Assembly (NCBI GenBank): GCA_001460835.1
Contig: CYKH01001670.1
Coordinates: 1 to 64,000, forward strand
Reading direction: 5' to 3'
Source of the DNA: Bodo saltans
Lineage: Eukaryota; Euglenozoa; Kinetoplastea; Eubodonida; Bodonidae
DNA: 64,000 nt
Shown here: one piece after another, positions 8,459 through 18,307 of the stretch
Position numbering within the stretch: the first letter of the stretch is position 1
How the letters are laid out: every line of letters begins with the position of its first letter
Program-made: the position numbers and the translations under genes
The notes under the pieces: generated by a model
What the model saw: the letters and a program-made list of their open reading frames with translations, nothing else
Told to the model about the DNA's origin: nothing
The model's database searches: none

Positions 8459-11400
8459 ATGTCGGCAGCTACGCGCTCAACAAATTCGTCGATTGGAGGT
8501 GGTACGTCGTCGCATCGCAGCAGCAAACACAGCGGTTCATCCTCGTCGTCGAGCCGCATTCGTGTCCCGCCCACGATGATGACCAGCATTGAACGCTTGC
8601 AGCACATTCGTAATGCCATCACTCGTATCAAGTACGTTGGTGAGAAAGATCTGCACATGACAACACTCGAACCAGGCCACGAAGCTGTCCGCAGCTTCTT
8701 TGAGAAGTTGAGAGAGAAGGTCCCAAAGTTGGAGTGCAACCCCAAGAAAGTAGGCGAGGACGAGGCCACCTACTTGGAGTACCTCTTCTCTGAAGCCAAG
8801 AAGCTTGACAGCGCCGCACGCGCTCTCCTCGAAGACGCATCCTCGTCATCCGCGGCATCATCAGCGTACAGCGGTTTGATGTATCATCACCTCTGCGAGT
8901 TCCTCCGCCATTCCGAAGAACTCTTAGCGATGCTCCGCACGAAGCCTGGTAGCATGCCATCCCGTGTGAACAACAATCTGATCAACGACCAAGTTGCATT
9001 TCACATTGACGAGTTCGACGCATTTGCAGAGCAGTCCTTGCCTAATTTTATTCACGAGAACTTATCGGACGGAAACTTGTACTCTGCCTCTGTTCCGGAC
9101 ACCTCAAGAGATGCACCACCGTTGGGAATTGTGTCTGTGTATCTGCTCGATTTCGCCATTGGCGTGCGTCCAGGTCGCTGCGCAACTGCGGTACTCGATC
9201 ATTTTAAACGAAAGATCGATCTGATTGACTCGCGCGTGACGCCTGCTGCAGATATTCTGAAAGATCAGCGTCCCGCTGTAGGTGTTATTGAGCGTGCTCG
9301 CGTCGACGGTCAAACCCGCGAGTACTGCACTATGCAGGAGGCTATCAAGCGTGCCTATGAACTTCATTCCGGTCTTGTCGCGAAGTGGAAGGAGACTGAA
9401 GCGCGCGTTGAGGCGAATCTTCTTTCCAAGCAGTTCCCTCACAAAAGTCTCATTGAGACAAAGAAAATTGCAGAGTTGCAGATTATTGAAGATGCTCAAA
9501 AGGCCCATGACGACGTCGTCCACGTTTGCCTTCCTTTTGTGACGCCACAGTACTGCCGTCGACACGGCTTGACGTACTCACAGCCTTGTCAACTCCGCTT
9601 GGGCGTTCGTATTTTTGATCGTGCATCCCAAGAAACATTTTCGGTCCACTCGCTTGCACCAGGGTACCTCCCGCTAGTCCGTGCTGAGCGACTGAAGGGT
9701 GCCACCGATGCTCAAGTCGAGGAGCTTGCGTACCTATTCTCAAGCCAGCACGAAGTCTGGGTTCGTTTCGATGATATGCCGGAGATGGTCAAGGGTGCTC
9801 GGTGCGCATTGCGCGACGTCAACACAGTTCTCGACCACTTCCGTGCATTGGAAGAGCAGAAGGAAGTGGGTGCGTACTTTCTGATGGGAGGTGGTGAGCG
9901 TATCCTGCGCGCACTGCTCATGCAGCGTTGCAACGTCCCTGTGTGCATCTACCGTGAGCGGTTCGTGACACAAGGTCCTCAGTTTAGCCCAAAGGCCGTT
10001 GTGTTCCGATGCAAGCGTGCCAGTGGTCTGACGCTACAGAACTACTTTTACTACACCACCAACGGAGATATTGTCTTTAGCTTCGCCCGTAAGGTAGTGT
10101 GGCATGTGCCGGTGACGCTTCTCCTGTTCGCCATGAAACGTGATCTTACCCCCATGATTCTGTTCCAAGCCCTCACAGTTGGTTTAGATGTCAGCGCGGG
10201 ACATGCACCTCGCGTGGAAGCTCTTCTGCAGCACCACCGCTGCAAGCCGTATGGTGATCTAGATCACATGATTAGCTATCTGTCCGTACTTGGCCGCATG
10301 TATCGCCAATATCATCAATCGTCCAACACATTCCGCTTCCTTCCGCAGTTTCACCCTCATCTTCAGCAGCACCACGACGCATGGTACGGTATGTTCCTCC
10401 TCCGCCGACACGTCCTTCCTCATTTGAACTGCGAAACACGAACTCCAGACCTGCCCGTCCACACCGAAAATTTCAACGACTGGCTTAGCCAAGACCTTAT
10501 TGATGAGCTGGAAAGGAAGTTCGAAGTCACTGTTCAAACATGCCGACAGTTGTACCAATTTGTCGATGGTAAGACAGAGCATCAAGGTAACGATGTCCCT
10601 GCGTATCAAGAAGTGTTCACTGTGTCGCAGGTGCTTGTTGGTGCTTTTGAGGTGTGCCTCAACAAGTACTTGAAGGGGTTCGCATACCGCCTTGGGTCGC
10701 ACTATGCGCCAACGCTCTTCCGAACTCTGGTGGAGAGCCAAAGAGGCACCTCGTCAGAATGTGAATCGTCAATGAAACAGCTCCGTCAACTGATGACGCT
10801 GTGCGACCAGCGCGATGCGGGCAACCCACTGGCAGTCATGAACAGACTCCTCGTCACTGGAAACTTCACCCTTGATCGAGAAGAAGACTTCTATTGCCCT
10901 CAGACTTCTGGTTGGGTGGTCATGGCTGAGCATCTCAACTTCTTCCGTTTCTTTGAGCAGCTCCGTTGCCTCCATCGTGGAAAGACGATTGCCGGTATGC
11001 GTTCTTCTGAGGTGAGGAAGTACCCTTGTGAATCATACGGATTCATCTGCATGGTCCACAGCCCCGATGGCGAGGACTGTGGTGTGTCGAATCAAATGAG
11101 CGTCTCGACCGTGATTTCTTCCTCAGCACCTCGCGGGACTCGCGCATCCGCTGAGATTCAAAAGGCACTTGAAACTTGCATGCCTGACCTCCTACCCACG
11201 GACGCCCCGTTAGCGGATCGACTGTTCGAGACGATGCCGGTGTGGTTGGAGGGCCGAGTTGTGGGTTACATTCCCGTCTCACAGGCGTTGAAGACCGCAC
11301 AAGCACTGCGCCAATTCAAATCCATTCAACAAGCCAAACTCGTCAATCTTGACGGCATCCCACGTCGACGTGATATTTCTGCTCTCAACTGCATGGAGGT

Positions 11401-12994
11401 CATTTGCATTCCGCCCAACTCGAAAGAATCGACTGGCTTGTACATCTTCTATGATAGCGGGCGCTTGATGAGACCAATTCAACAGATTGAGTCAACGATC
11501 GCCCCTGCCAACGCCCTTTCCGTATCCACCGCCGGTGCCCTTCTCCCTTTTCCGTTGACATTTGTCGGCGCGTGGGAGCAGTCATGGTTAGATATTGCGA
11601 GCGTCCCTAGCGACCTCATCGATGCCCATCAGCAGCTTGGAAAGAAGTACGAGTACATGGAGCAGAATGGGTCGAATATGATCAGCTTTACCTCCACCAC
11701 CATTCCCTACTTTGAGTACAACTGCTCTCCGCGTAATTTGTTCCAATGTGGCTTGTCAAAGCAGTCCGCTGGTACTCAAATTCAAGCGCAAGGATGGCGG
11801 AAGGAAGCAAAATTGTTCCGCATGTATGGGCCCCAGCGTTACATTTGCCGCACCCTGCCAATGGACTACTTCGGCCTCGATGACGTGTCCCTCGGTGTCA
11901 ACGCCACCGTCGCTATCTTAGCCTACACTGGTTACGATCTTGATGATGCTATTATTATCAATCACACCAGCGTGGAACGAGGAATGCTCAACGCAGGTAT
12001 CACAGTCGCTAAGATTGTGTACGCGGCCGCCAAAGGCTCTACAGACGAAGATATTGCGGTGTTCTCCAACTTGAAGGTTGACGGCACACGAGAAACGTCC
12101 TTCCTCGAAGAGAATGGCCTTCCACCAAAACGATCGCCCATCAGCGAGGTCGCATTCGATCGAGACCACAGGTACCCCACTCTGCAGGACGACACCCCTG
12201 TGTACAGCTGCGCTGTTCGTAGCAAGTACACGGACCCCATCGATAACACCAACAAGTACCGCTACCACAGCCATCAGGTCACCAAGTGGCGCCACTTCGA
12301 CAAGGGCGAGGCGGCATGGGTGCACAACGTCATTCCGCTGACGTTCGATGGTCCTGATGTGACCAGCGCACTTATCGTATTCCGCATTCCTCGTGCACCT
12401 ACGGTTGGTGATAAGTTCTCTTCTCGGCATGGTCAGAAGGGTACGCTTCCGCTCCACATTCGCTCTGTGGATCTCCCGTTTAGCAGCCGCACTGGGCTGA
12501 CCCCTGATGTCATCATCAACCCCCACGCTTTCCCCTCCCGCATGACGGTAGGTATGGTGCTGGAAATTGTTGCCGCGAAAATGGGAGCCATTGAGGGCCG
12601 TTTTATTGATAACAGCGCATGGTCCCTTGTTGGTGACGAGCCGCGTGCTGCCGAGCTGATTGGTGATGCGTTGCTCAGGTGCGGCTACAACCGCTATGGT
12701 CGCGAACAATACGTGGACGGCATTAGCGGCACGATTATGGAGGCGGACGTGTTCGTTGGCATCTCAGGATACCAGCGCCTTCGTCACATGGTGAACGACA
12801 AGTGGCAAGCACGTGCCCGCACAGACGCCTTCACCTATCGCGCCGTCACCAAGACTGGCCAGCCCGTCAAAGGTCGCAAGCGTCACGGCGGTGTGCGCGT
12901 TGGTGAGATGGAGCGTGATGGACTGCTGTCCCATGGTATCGCTGAAGTGGTCATGGATCGCCTTCTGCACGTGTCTGACCGAGCTGATTGGTGA
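8459..12994 (+). CDS. RPA2: RNA polymerase I second-largest subunit (RPA2/RPA135-like), main part; frame lost at a 328-bp duplication
   Basis: The protein is the second-largest subunit of a nuclear RNA polymerase. YTGYDLDDAIIIN and GDKFSSRHGQKG (from residue 1317) are the conserved core motifs. The stretch INPHAFPSRMT (about 1350), with Phe where Pol II has Ile, and GYQRLRHMVNDK mark it as Pol I. A Ser-rich start and about 180 residues ahead of the conserved region agree with the N-terminal extension described for trypanosome RPA2. Pol I makes rRNA, and in trypanosomes some protein-coding transcripts. The reading frame runs into a tandem 328-bp repeat (12652-12979 and 12980-13307) and stops at 12994. 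Skipping one repeat unit joins ...HVSD to KTKAF... and gives a normal protein of 1579 residues ending at 13526. Confidence 0.93.
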   Translation: MSAATRSTNSSIGGGTSSHRSSKHSGSSSSSSRIRVPPTMMTSIERLQHIRNAITRIKYVGEKDLHMTTLEPGHEAVRSFFEKLREKVPKLECNPKKVGEDEATYLEYLFSEAKKLDSAARALLEDASSSSAASSAYSGLMYHHLCEFLRHSEELLAMLRTKPGSMPSRVNNNLINDQVAFHIDEFDAFAEQSLPNFIHENLSDGNLYSASVPDTSRDAPPLGIVSVYLLDFAIGVRPGRCATAVLDHFKRKIDLIDSRVTPAADILKDQRPAVGVIERARVDGQTREYCTMQEAIKRAYELHSGLVAKWKETEARVEANLLSKQFPHKSLIETKKIAELQIIEDAQKAHDDVVHVCLPFVTPQYCRRHGLTYSQPCQLRLGVRIFDRASQETFSVHSLAPGYLPLVRAERLKGATDAQVEELAYLFSSQHEVWVRFDDMPEMVKGARCALRDVNTVLDHFRALEEQKEVGAYFLMGGGERILRALLMQRCNVPVCIYRERFVTQGPQFSPKAVVFRCKRASGLTLQNYFYYTTNGDIVFSFARKVVWHVPVTLLLFAMKRDLTPMILFQALTVGLDVSAGHAPRVEALLQHHRCKPYGDLDHMISYLSVLGRMYRQYHQSSNTFRFLPQFHPHLQQHHDAWYGMFLLRRHVLPHLNCETRTPDLPVHTENFNDWLSQDLIDELERKFEVTVQTCRQLYQFVDGKTEHQGNDVPAYQEVFTVSQVLVGAFEVCLNKYLKGFAYRLGSHYAPTLFRTLVESQRGTSSECESSMKQLRQLMTLCDQRDAGNPLAVMNRLLVTGNFTLDREEDFYCPQTSGWVVMAEHLNFFRFFEQLRCLHRGKTIAGMRSSEVRKYPCESYGFICMVHSPDGEDCGVSNQMSVSTVISSSAPRGTRASAEIQKALETCMPDLLPTDAPLADRLFETMPVWLEGRVVGYIPVSQALKTAQALRQFKSIQQAKLVNLDGIPRRRDISALNCMEVICIPPNSKESTGLYIFYDSGRLMRPIQQIESTIAPANALSVSTAGALLPFPLTFVGAWEQSWLDIASVPSDLIDAHQQLGKKYEYMEQNGSNMISFTSTTIPYFEYNCSPRNLFQCGLSKQSAGTQIQAQGWRKEAKLFRMYGPQRYICRTLPMDYFGLDDVSLGVNATVAILAYTGYDLDDAIIINHTSVERGMLNAGITVAKIVYAAAKGSTDEDIAVFSNLKVDGTRETSFLEENGLPPKRSPISEVAFDRDHRYPTLQDDTPVYSCAVRSKYTDPIDNTNKYRYHSHQVTKWRHFDKGEAAWVHNVIPLTFDGPDVTSALIVFRIPRAPTVGDKFSSRHGQKGTLPLHIRSVDLPFSSRTGLTPDVIINPHAFPSRMTVGMVLEIVAAKMGAIEGRFIDNSAWSLVGDEPRAAELIGDALLRCGYNRYGREQYVDGISGTIMEADVFVGISGYQRLRHMVNDKWQARARTDAFTYRAVTKTGQPVKGRKRHGGVRVGEMERDGLLSHGIAEVVMDRLLHVSDRADW

Positions 12995-13307
12995 TGCGTT
13001 GCTCAGGTGCGGCTACAACCGCTATGGTCGCGAGCAATACGTCGACGGCATCAGCGGCACTATTATGGAGGCGGACGTGTTCGTGGGCATCTCTGGATAC
13101 CAGCGCCTGCGTCACATGGTGAGCGACAAGTGGCAAGCACGTGCCCGCACAGACGCCTTCACCTATCGCGCTGTCACAAAGACCGGCCAGCCCGTCAAAG
13201 GTCGCAAGCGTCACGGCGGTGTGCGTGTTGGTGAGATGGAGCGTGACGGACTGCTGTCCCATGGTATCGCTGAAGTGGTCATGGATCGCCTTCTGCACGT
13301 GTCTGAC
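12652..13307 (+). repeat. 328-bp imperfect tandem duplication within RPA2
   Basis: Unit 1 is 12652-12979 and unit 2 is 12980-13307. By eye they differ at 13 of 328 positions: 12 are silent in the RPA2 frame and one changes Asn to Ser (LRHMVNDK versus LRHMVSDK). Because 328 is not a multiple of three, the second unit is out of frame with the gene upstream. The almost purely silent differences say both versions evolved as working RPA2 sequence, which fits two alleles or two loci joined in assembly better than decay after a local duplication. Confidence 0.95.
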
Positions 13308-13526
13308 AAAACCAAGGCGTTCGTGTGCGTGGAGTGCGGTGGTATGCTGTCCATTTACGAAAAGTTTGCCAATAAACTCCAAAGCTGGAAAGCGTGCAAG
13401 TATTGCGGCGCTGGAAGTACAGAAGCTACCGATAATATTGCAATGGTGGAAATCCCACAAGTTCTCAGATTATGGGCAACGGAACTCACTGGCATTGGCG
13501 TTCGTGTTGCCATCAACGTGTCGTGA
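12981..13526 (+). CDS. RPA2: RPA2 C-terminal part, displaced to another frame by the duplication
   Basis: The frame starting at GAG 12981 (ELIGDALLRCGYNRY) repeats RPA2 residues of unit 1 and continues into the true C-terminus, which exists only here. That tail carries the C-terminal zinc-binding cysteines of the subunit: CVEC (codons at 13326 and 13335) and CKYC (13395 and 13404). It ends at 13526. It has no sensible start codon of its own and should be read as the end of the gene starting at 8459, not as a separate gene. Confidence 0.85.
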   Translation, partial: ELIGDALLRCGYNRYGREQYVDGISGTIMEADVFVGISGYQRLRHMVSDKWQARARTDAFTYRAVTKTGQPVKGRKRHGGVRVGEMERDGLLSHGIAEVVMDRLLHVSDKTKAFVCVECGGMLSIYEKFANKLQSWKACKYCGAGSTEATDNIAMVEIPQVLRLWATELTGIGVRVAINVS

Positions 13527-13897
13527 TCATCTCTTTGAGAAGAGTTGAACGAGCAAAAAAAAACCATGAAACCAAAACAACAAACGAAACCGCTTAAAAA
13601 GAAATATGTGGGGTGCTGGCTGCAGTTTATACTGGGGTGCTGGCTGCAGCGCAATACCTTTTCCTATTGTGGTCGTCAACAAAGAGCACGGACAGCACAA
13701 AAACAAAAAAACAAAACAAAAACATCTACAATCTTGAAGCTACTAAACTCGGTAACATGCAAATCAGTGAGTGTAAGTTGAATCAAGTCTCGTGCTTTCG
13801 CGTTATCGAATTTCTGTTTGATTTAGGTTTGCCTCACTTTTTTCTCCCCGCTGATATCGATCTCACACAAAACAAAAAGTTCTCGTGTCTCATCAAG
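13527..13897. other. Intergenic region before Raptor with a two-copy 24-bp repeat
   Basis: No gene recognised in these 371 bases. A 17-base direct repeat (TGGGGTGCTGGCTGCAG) is at 13609-13625 and 13633-13649, period 24. An A-rich stretch follows. A T/C tract (about 13827-13849) with AG at 13878-13879 is the predicted trans-splice acceptor for Raptor, 18 bases before its ATG. Confidence 0.6.
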
Positions 13898-16800
13898 ATG
13901 CAGATGGCAACCTTCGGGCGACGGCCCCAAGGAAAGCCCCCAGTCGATATCGCTCAAGAGGTTGATGCACGGCTCGCGGCCTATGAGCCTGTCCACCTTC
14001 CTTCATTTACGGAAGCTCAACAACAAAGCAGTGGCGCAATGGTGCGCGTTCTTTCGTTATCGTTGTTGTTCAACAGCCAGCAAGCCTCACAACAGCAACG
14101 CCCTGTGAGAATTAAGACGTCGCACGTTCTTATCTTCATGTGCTTGCAAATCGGTAACGACCCCCCAGATTACGTCCGCATTGAACCTTGTGCTAAGTTA
14201 GAGTGGACCTACCTGGGGAGGCAGCGGGTTCGTGCGAAATACAGTGCACCATCGCTCCGGCTCGCAGAGGCGCTGGAGAGTAAGTACAAGATCATTCAGA
14301 AGGACGCTATGTACAAGCGCTTCGTTGAGGTGACGATTGACGACGCAAGGGCACAACTTGCGTCGATCCGCCGAAAAGCACGCGATGGACGCGTGTTGTT
14401 TCACTAGTTACCAGTACCGTACGGTGCGCGTTGCGTGGACCCACTCTACACCAAAAAACTGTTCCTAGCTAGGGTGATGTACGGGTACGTGTAGAGGCTG
14501 CAGCGGTTGTGCAACCTGAGAGGACCCATTTATGTGTTCGACTGCAACAGTGCGGGGTCACTGCTCACTCACTGGCAGCCGCGAGGAGATGCTCAAACCG
14601 AAAAACGCTCACGTGACTTTATGATTTGTGCGTGCAGTGAAGGTGAGTTTCTCCCCATGAACCCCCTCCTCCCAGCTGACATGTTGACCGCCTGCTTGAC
14701 GACGCCCATCACTATGATTCAAGAATGGTTCATCAGTTATTCCTACCGGCGTGTGCTGCTGCCGAATGTGACGGACGACATGGTCAGGCATATCCCAGGA
14801 GATCCAACCGATCGTAAGACACCACTTGGGGAGCTTCACTGGATTTTCACCGCGGTGACCGACACCATCGCATGGTGCACGACACCAGAGCAGCTCTTCC
14901 ACAGCCTCTTCCGTCAAGACGTGGTGGTGAAGGCACTCTTCCGAAATTATCTCCTAGCAGAGAAACTTCTTCGAGAAGTGGGATGCACGCCAGTCACCTA
15001 CCCACCTCTACCCGACACCACCTACGCTCACTATATGTGGGATGCATGGGAAGTTGCATTTGAATCCATCGTAAGCCAACTGCCAAGTATTCTCAACAGC
15101 GACATGACAGTGAATACCATGTACACGTACAAGCCCACGACGTTCTTCGCAGACCAACTCACTGCGTTCGAGGTCTGGGTGGAGGCTGGTGACCCTTCCG
15201 AACTCCCAGAGCAGCTTCCTTGCGTGATTCTCGCGTTGACTCAAATTTCACAGCGAGTTCGTGCACTAGTTCTCCTATCGAGGTACTTGAGCAGTGGACC
15301 AACCGCAGTTGCCTATGCCGTTCGATGTGGCGTTCTGTTGTACTTATCGAAGCTACTGATGCACACCCCTGAAGTGTTTCTGCTGGTGACAATTGTCTGG
15401 AGCCAACTCGTAGCCGTAGATTCCTCATCTACCTGTGCAGAATTGATAAAGAACTTGGCAGAAAAACACTTCATTCGCTTGCTGTCCTGCGACGAGTCCA
15501 AGATTCGGTTTGTGAAGGAGAATGACGTGAGCGGAGGCGTGGCGCCACTGTCACCAGCTGGCGGCACGGCCTCAACAACCACAATGGCAGGAGGTAGTGC
15601 AACCCAGCAAGCCTCCACCAGCGCGGCTGCCGCTGCCGGCGAGGCTTCTCAAGGAGGTGCCACGGTGCCGGACGACACGATTATCTTTTACGACATTGAG
15701 GGTGTCGACCTTCATCGTTGCATTGCTGCAGCATGCTTTATCATCAGTAAAATTTTGGACCACGGCGGTGAGAAAATGTACTTATCGTGTTGGAATCAAC
15801 TAATCGTGAAGTCTGCCATGTCGCTCATTGCGCGTCCCTCTGCTATCTTGAAGTCTTGGGGCTGCTTGCTGCTGTCCAAAGTGTTCTCTGGGCTTCGCGC
15901 GGCTAAAGAAGTGGCGTGCCAAGAGTACGCAAAGCGCGTCAATCTTTTCTCACATATGCTGAACGACCCGTCTCCACTAGTCCGTAGCAGCTGTGCGTCG
16001 CTGATGGCAACACTACTAGGGACGCGTGTAGATGTGCTCGATGAAGAATCTCAAGTGCGGCGTGTTGAGTCCGACAAAACAATTCTCATTCAGCTTAGGC
16101 AGAAACTTTTCGACCACAGCAGCGTCGTGCGGCAAGAGCTCATCTTCGCTGCCTCACAAGTCTTGGCCCACTATGGAGCGATCATTGATGGCGCGTTGTC
16201 CTCTGAGCGCCTTCTCCACAGCAGCTGGAGCGCATCGCAGGTCACGTCATCTTCGCAGAAACAATGGAAATTACATGAGCCTGGTGTGAGCGTCAAGAGC
16301 GCCCTCAACGCATCGAGGCCCACAGACAACATTTTATTCGCAGAGACTGCCACCATCGCCACCACATTCCTCGCAAAAGACGATGCTCCATTGACCAATC
16401 CATGGGACCGCAGCAAAATATCCACCAGAGCGTTGGACGTGATTGAACAAATGGTGCATGACGCAGGATTGATGCTGGGGACAATGCATCGAAACGCTGA
16501 TCAACGCCTCGTGGAGAATGTCGTGGATAAATTGCAGCACCACGCTAAGATTGGCTCATTCCGTCTAGCGGCTGAAACAGCCAGGTCGTCGATGGCTGGC
16601 GTGTCGATCGACACGACTCAGCAAAATGCGACCGACATATTTGTTCTAGGATTCAGTGAAGAGGGCCGTTCAAAGAAAAGCAGAAACCGTGATCAAGCAC
16701 GCCGCTTGATGCTTGACATCCAATCGAAGCGTTTTGAAGCACCCACAGGCTCGTCGCCCGTCGGTGCAGGCATTGGAACAAACGGTGGTCTCCCCTCGAG

Positions 16801-18028
16801 CAGCTCAAACAGCAGCAGCAGTCCAGCCTCGCCCATTGCTCAATCTTCTGGCAGTCCCCCTTCTGCCTCGCCCCCAGGCAGCGCTACGGATACCGCAGTT
16901 GCCCGGCCCACCTTTGGGCAGATGCATTGGACCGTTCAAAATCACGACCCGATTGTGTGCGGTCAGTTCCGTCTCCTAGAGCCCCACGTCGTCTTTGCAG
17001 AGCGCAACAACCGCATCACTATTGTCGACTTCGAAACGAACCCAGATGGTCCCACCATTCTTACGCAGATGTTCCACCCCGGTCAATCCCCTATTCACTC
17101 GATGGTGGTTGTCAACGATCTGTCCACGGATCCAGGGCTGGTTGTCCTGAATAACGTAGGAGGCTTTACGGTGTATCGTGGAATGGGCGATCAACGTGTC
17201 GCCCCGCAGGAAGCATGCACGTTTGCGGCGACAGGCAGTACCGCTGGTAGTGGCGGCGCGTTGGACCTTAAGCTCGCGTACCGAAGTGACGGGCATTTGC
17301 TGTACGCCGGTGCAACCGGTAGCAGCGAAAGCCTCCACCGAAACGAAATGACGCTTGTGAATCTCACCGCCGAGCAAGTAGTCCAGGTGGTTGGCATCAC
17401 TGGAGATGCCGCCATCACCAGCCTCGCCGTTCATCCCACGACACGTGGCATCTACATTGGGCTGGCTGACGGGATTGTGAAATACTACGACGATAGATCC
17501 AAACAAGGGTTGGTGTCGGCCATGACAAATCTGCAAAAGAAGGGCTTGTATGTAGCCGCAGACAGCATCGTTGGTGTATCTGTCATTGACGACAGCGCAA
17601 TGGGATCAACGGGGGCACAAACAGTGATTGCCTGCACGACCAATAGCATTCGCTTATTTGACGTCCGGCAGCCGAGCCAGCCCACTAAAATTATCGATAT
17701 TGTGCAGCTTACTTCCGCAAGTGCTGCGGCCGCAAGCAACTACTCCGCCGTATCCGCAGGATCGGCAGTATCCAAAACGCTGGCATCGTTCAGCAACAGT
17801 TCCCCCATGACACCGTCTAACAGGGTCGTCACTGGATTTAGCGGCAGTCTCTACACTGGCGTTTGCTGCGCAACCTTCTCCGATGGTATCTGCGATCTTT
17901 ACAATGCAAAGTGTAACAGTGTCATCCCGAGACCACTCAAAATTAAAGACGCGGGAATTGGTGCGTCTTTTATGCATCCGCTACGGCCAATGGCGTTCGT
18001 GAATGGTGAGCTTGTGACACTCTACTAA
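13898..18028 (+). CDS. RPTOR: Raptor (TOR complex 1 scaffold), with an aberrant segment at about 14407-14524
   Basis: One frame from ATG 13898 to the stop at 18028 spans 1377 codons, matching the usual length of Raptor (human 1335 residues). Residues about 70-110 (GNDPPDYVRIEPCAKLEW) and from codon 14528 onward (IYVFDCNSAG, LTTPI, DRKTPLGELHWIFTA, DTIAW, LFRQD) match the Raptor N-terminal conserved caspase-like domain. A helical repeat region lies at about 580-830, and a C-terminal beta-propeller-like region from about 1008. Ser/Pro/Ala-rich inserts occur near 560 and 960. Raptor recruits substrates to TOR kinase. The frame has stops at 14405 and 14492 inside a block that is the un-reversed complement of the expected coding sequence (see the separate entry). 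Without noticing this, the gene would be split in two. Confidence 0.93.
14407..14524 (+). other. Block of un-reversed complementary sequence inside Raptor
   Basis: As written, this block gives no Raptor similarity in any forward or reverse frame. When each base is swapped for its pairing partner while keeping the left-to-right order, the frame of the flanking gene encodes Tyr-Asn-Gly-His-Gly-Met-Pro-Arg, then a Gly-Glu-Met-Trp-Phe-Phe-Asp-Lys segment, then Tyr-Met-Pro-Met and Asp-Ser-Pro-Pro, joining IYVFDC. This is the conserved Raptor segment (YNGHGVPRPT.., GEIWVFNKN, YIPLS, GSPSIFVYDC) with no insertion or deletion. The left edge is at 14407, where TAG becomes TAC. The right edge is between 14521 and 14524. 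The block is about 118 bases long. Confidence 0.93.
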
Positions 18029-18307
18029 AGAACCCTTATCACGTGTAAGGGGAAGCAGGGGAGCTTGGGATAGCTTTTGTGGAAACATATGAGAGTTTTT
18101 TTCTCTTGCAGAAGGAAATCTGAACGCTTTCAACTCCGTTGTGCATCACTTGAAATTCATTATTATTTTTTTCTGAAAATTGGTAGGCTTACTTCTTTTC
18201 TTTTTGTGAATCTCGCCACAATAAGTGAAAGAAGGTTGTTTAAGAGCCTCTCGAGTAAAGAGTGCAACTAGTATAGTAGACAAAGTCAGGCCCTCAAAAG
18301 TACGAAC

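Noticed and set aside
12813-13526. Separate gene of 237 codons after RPA2
   Set aside because: It is the RPA2 C-terminus brought into another frame by the 328-bp duplication. Its first part is an out-of-frame reading of unit 1.
14407-14524. Ordinary inversion or a spliceosomal intron in Raptor
   Set aside because: The reverse complement does not encode the missing Raptor segment, and removing the block as an intron would delete the conserved YNGHG region. Only the un-reversed complement restores it at the correct length.
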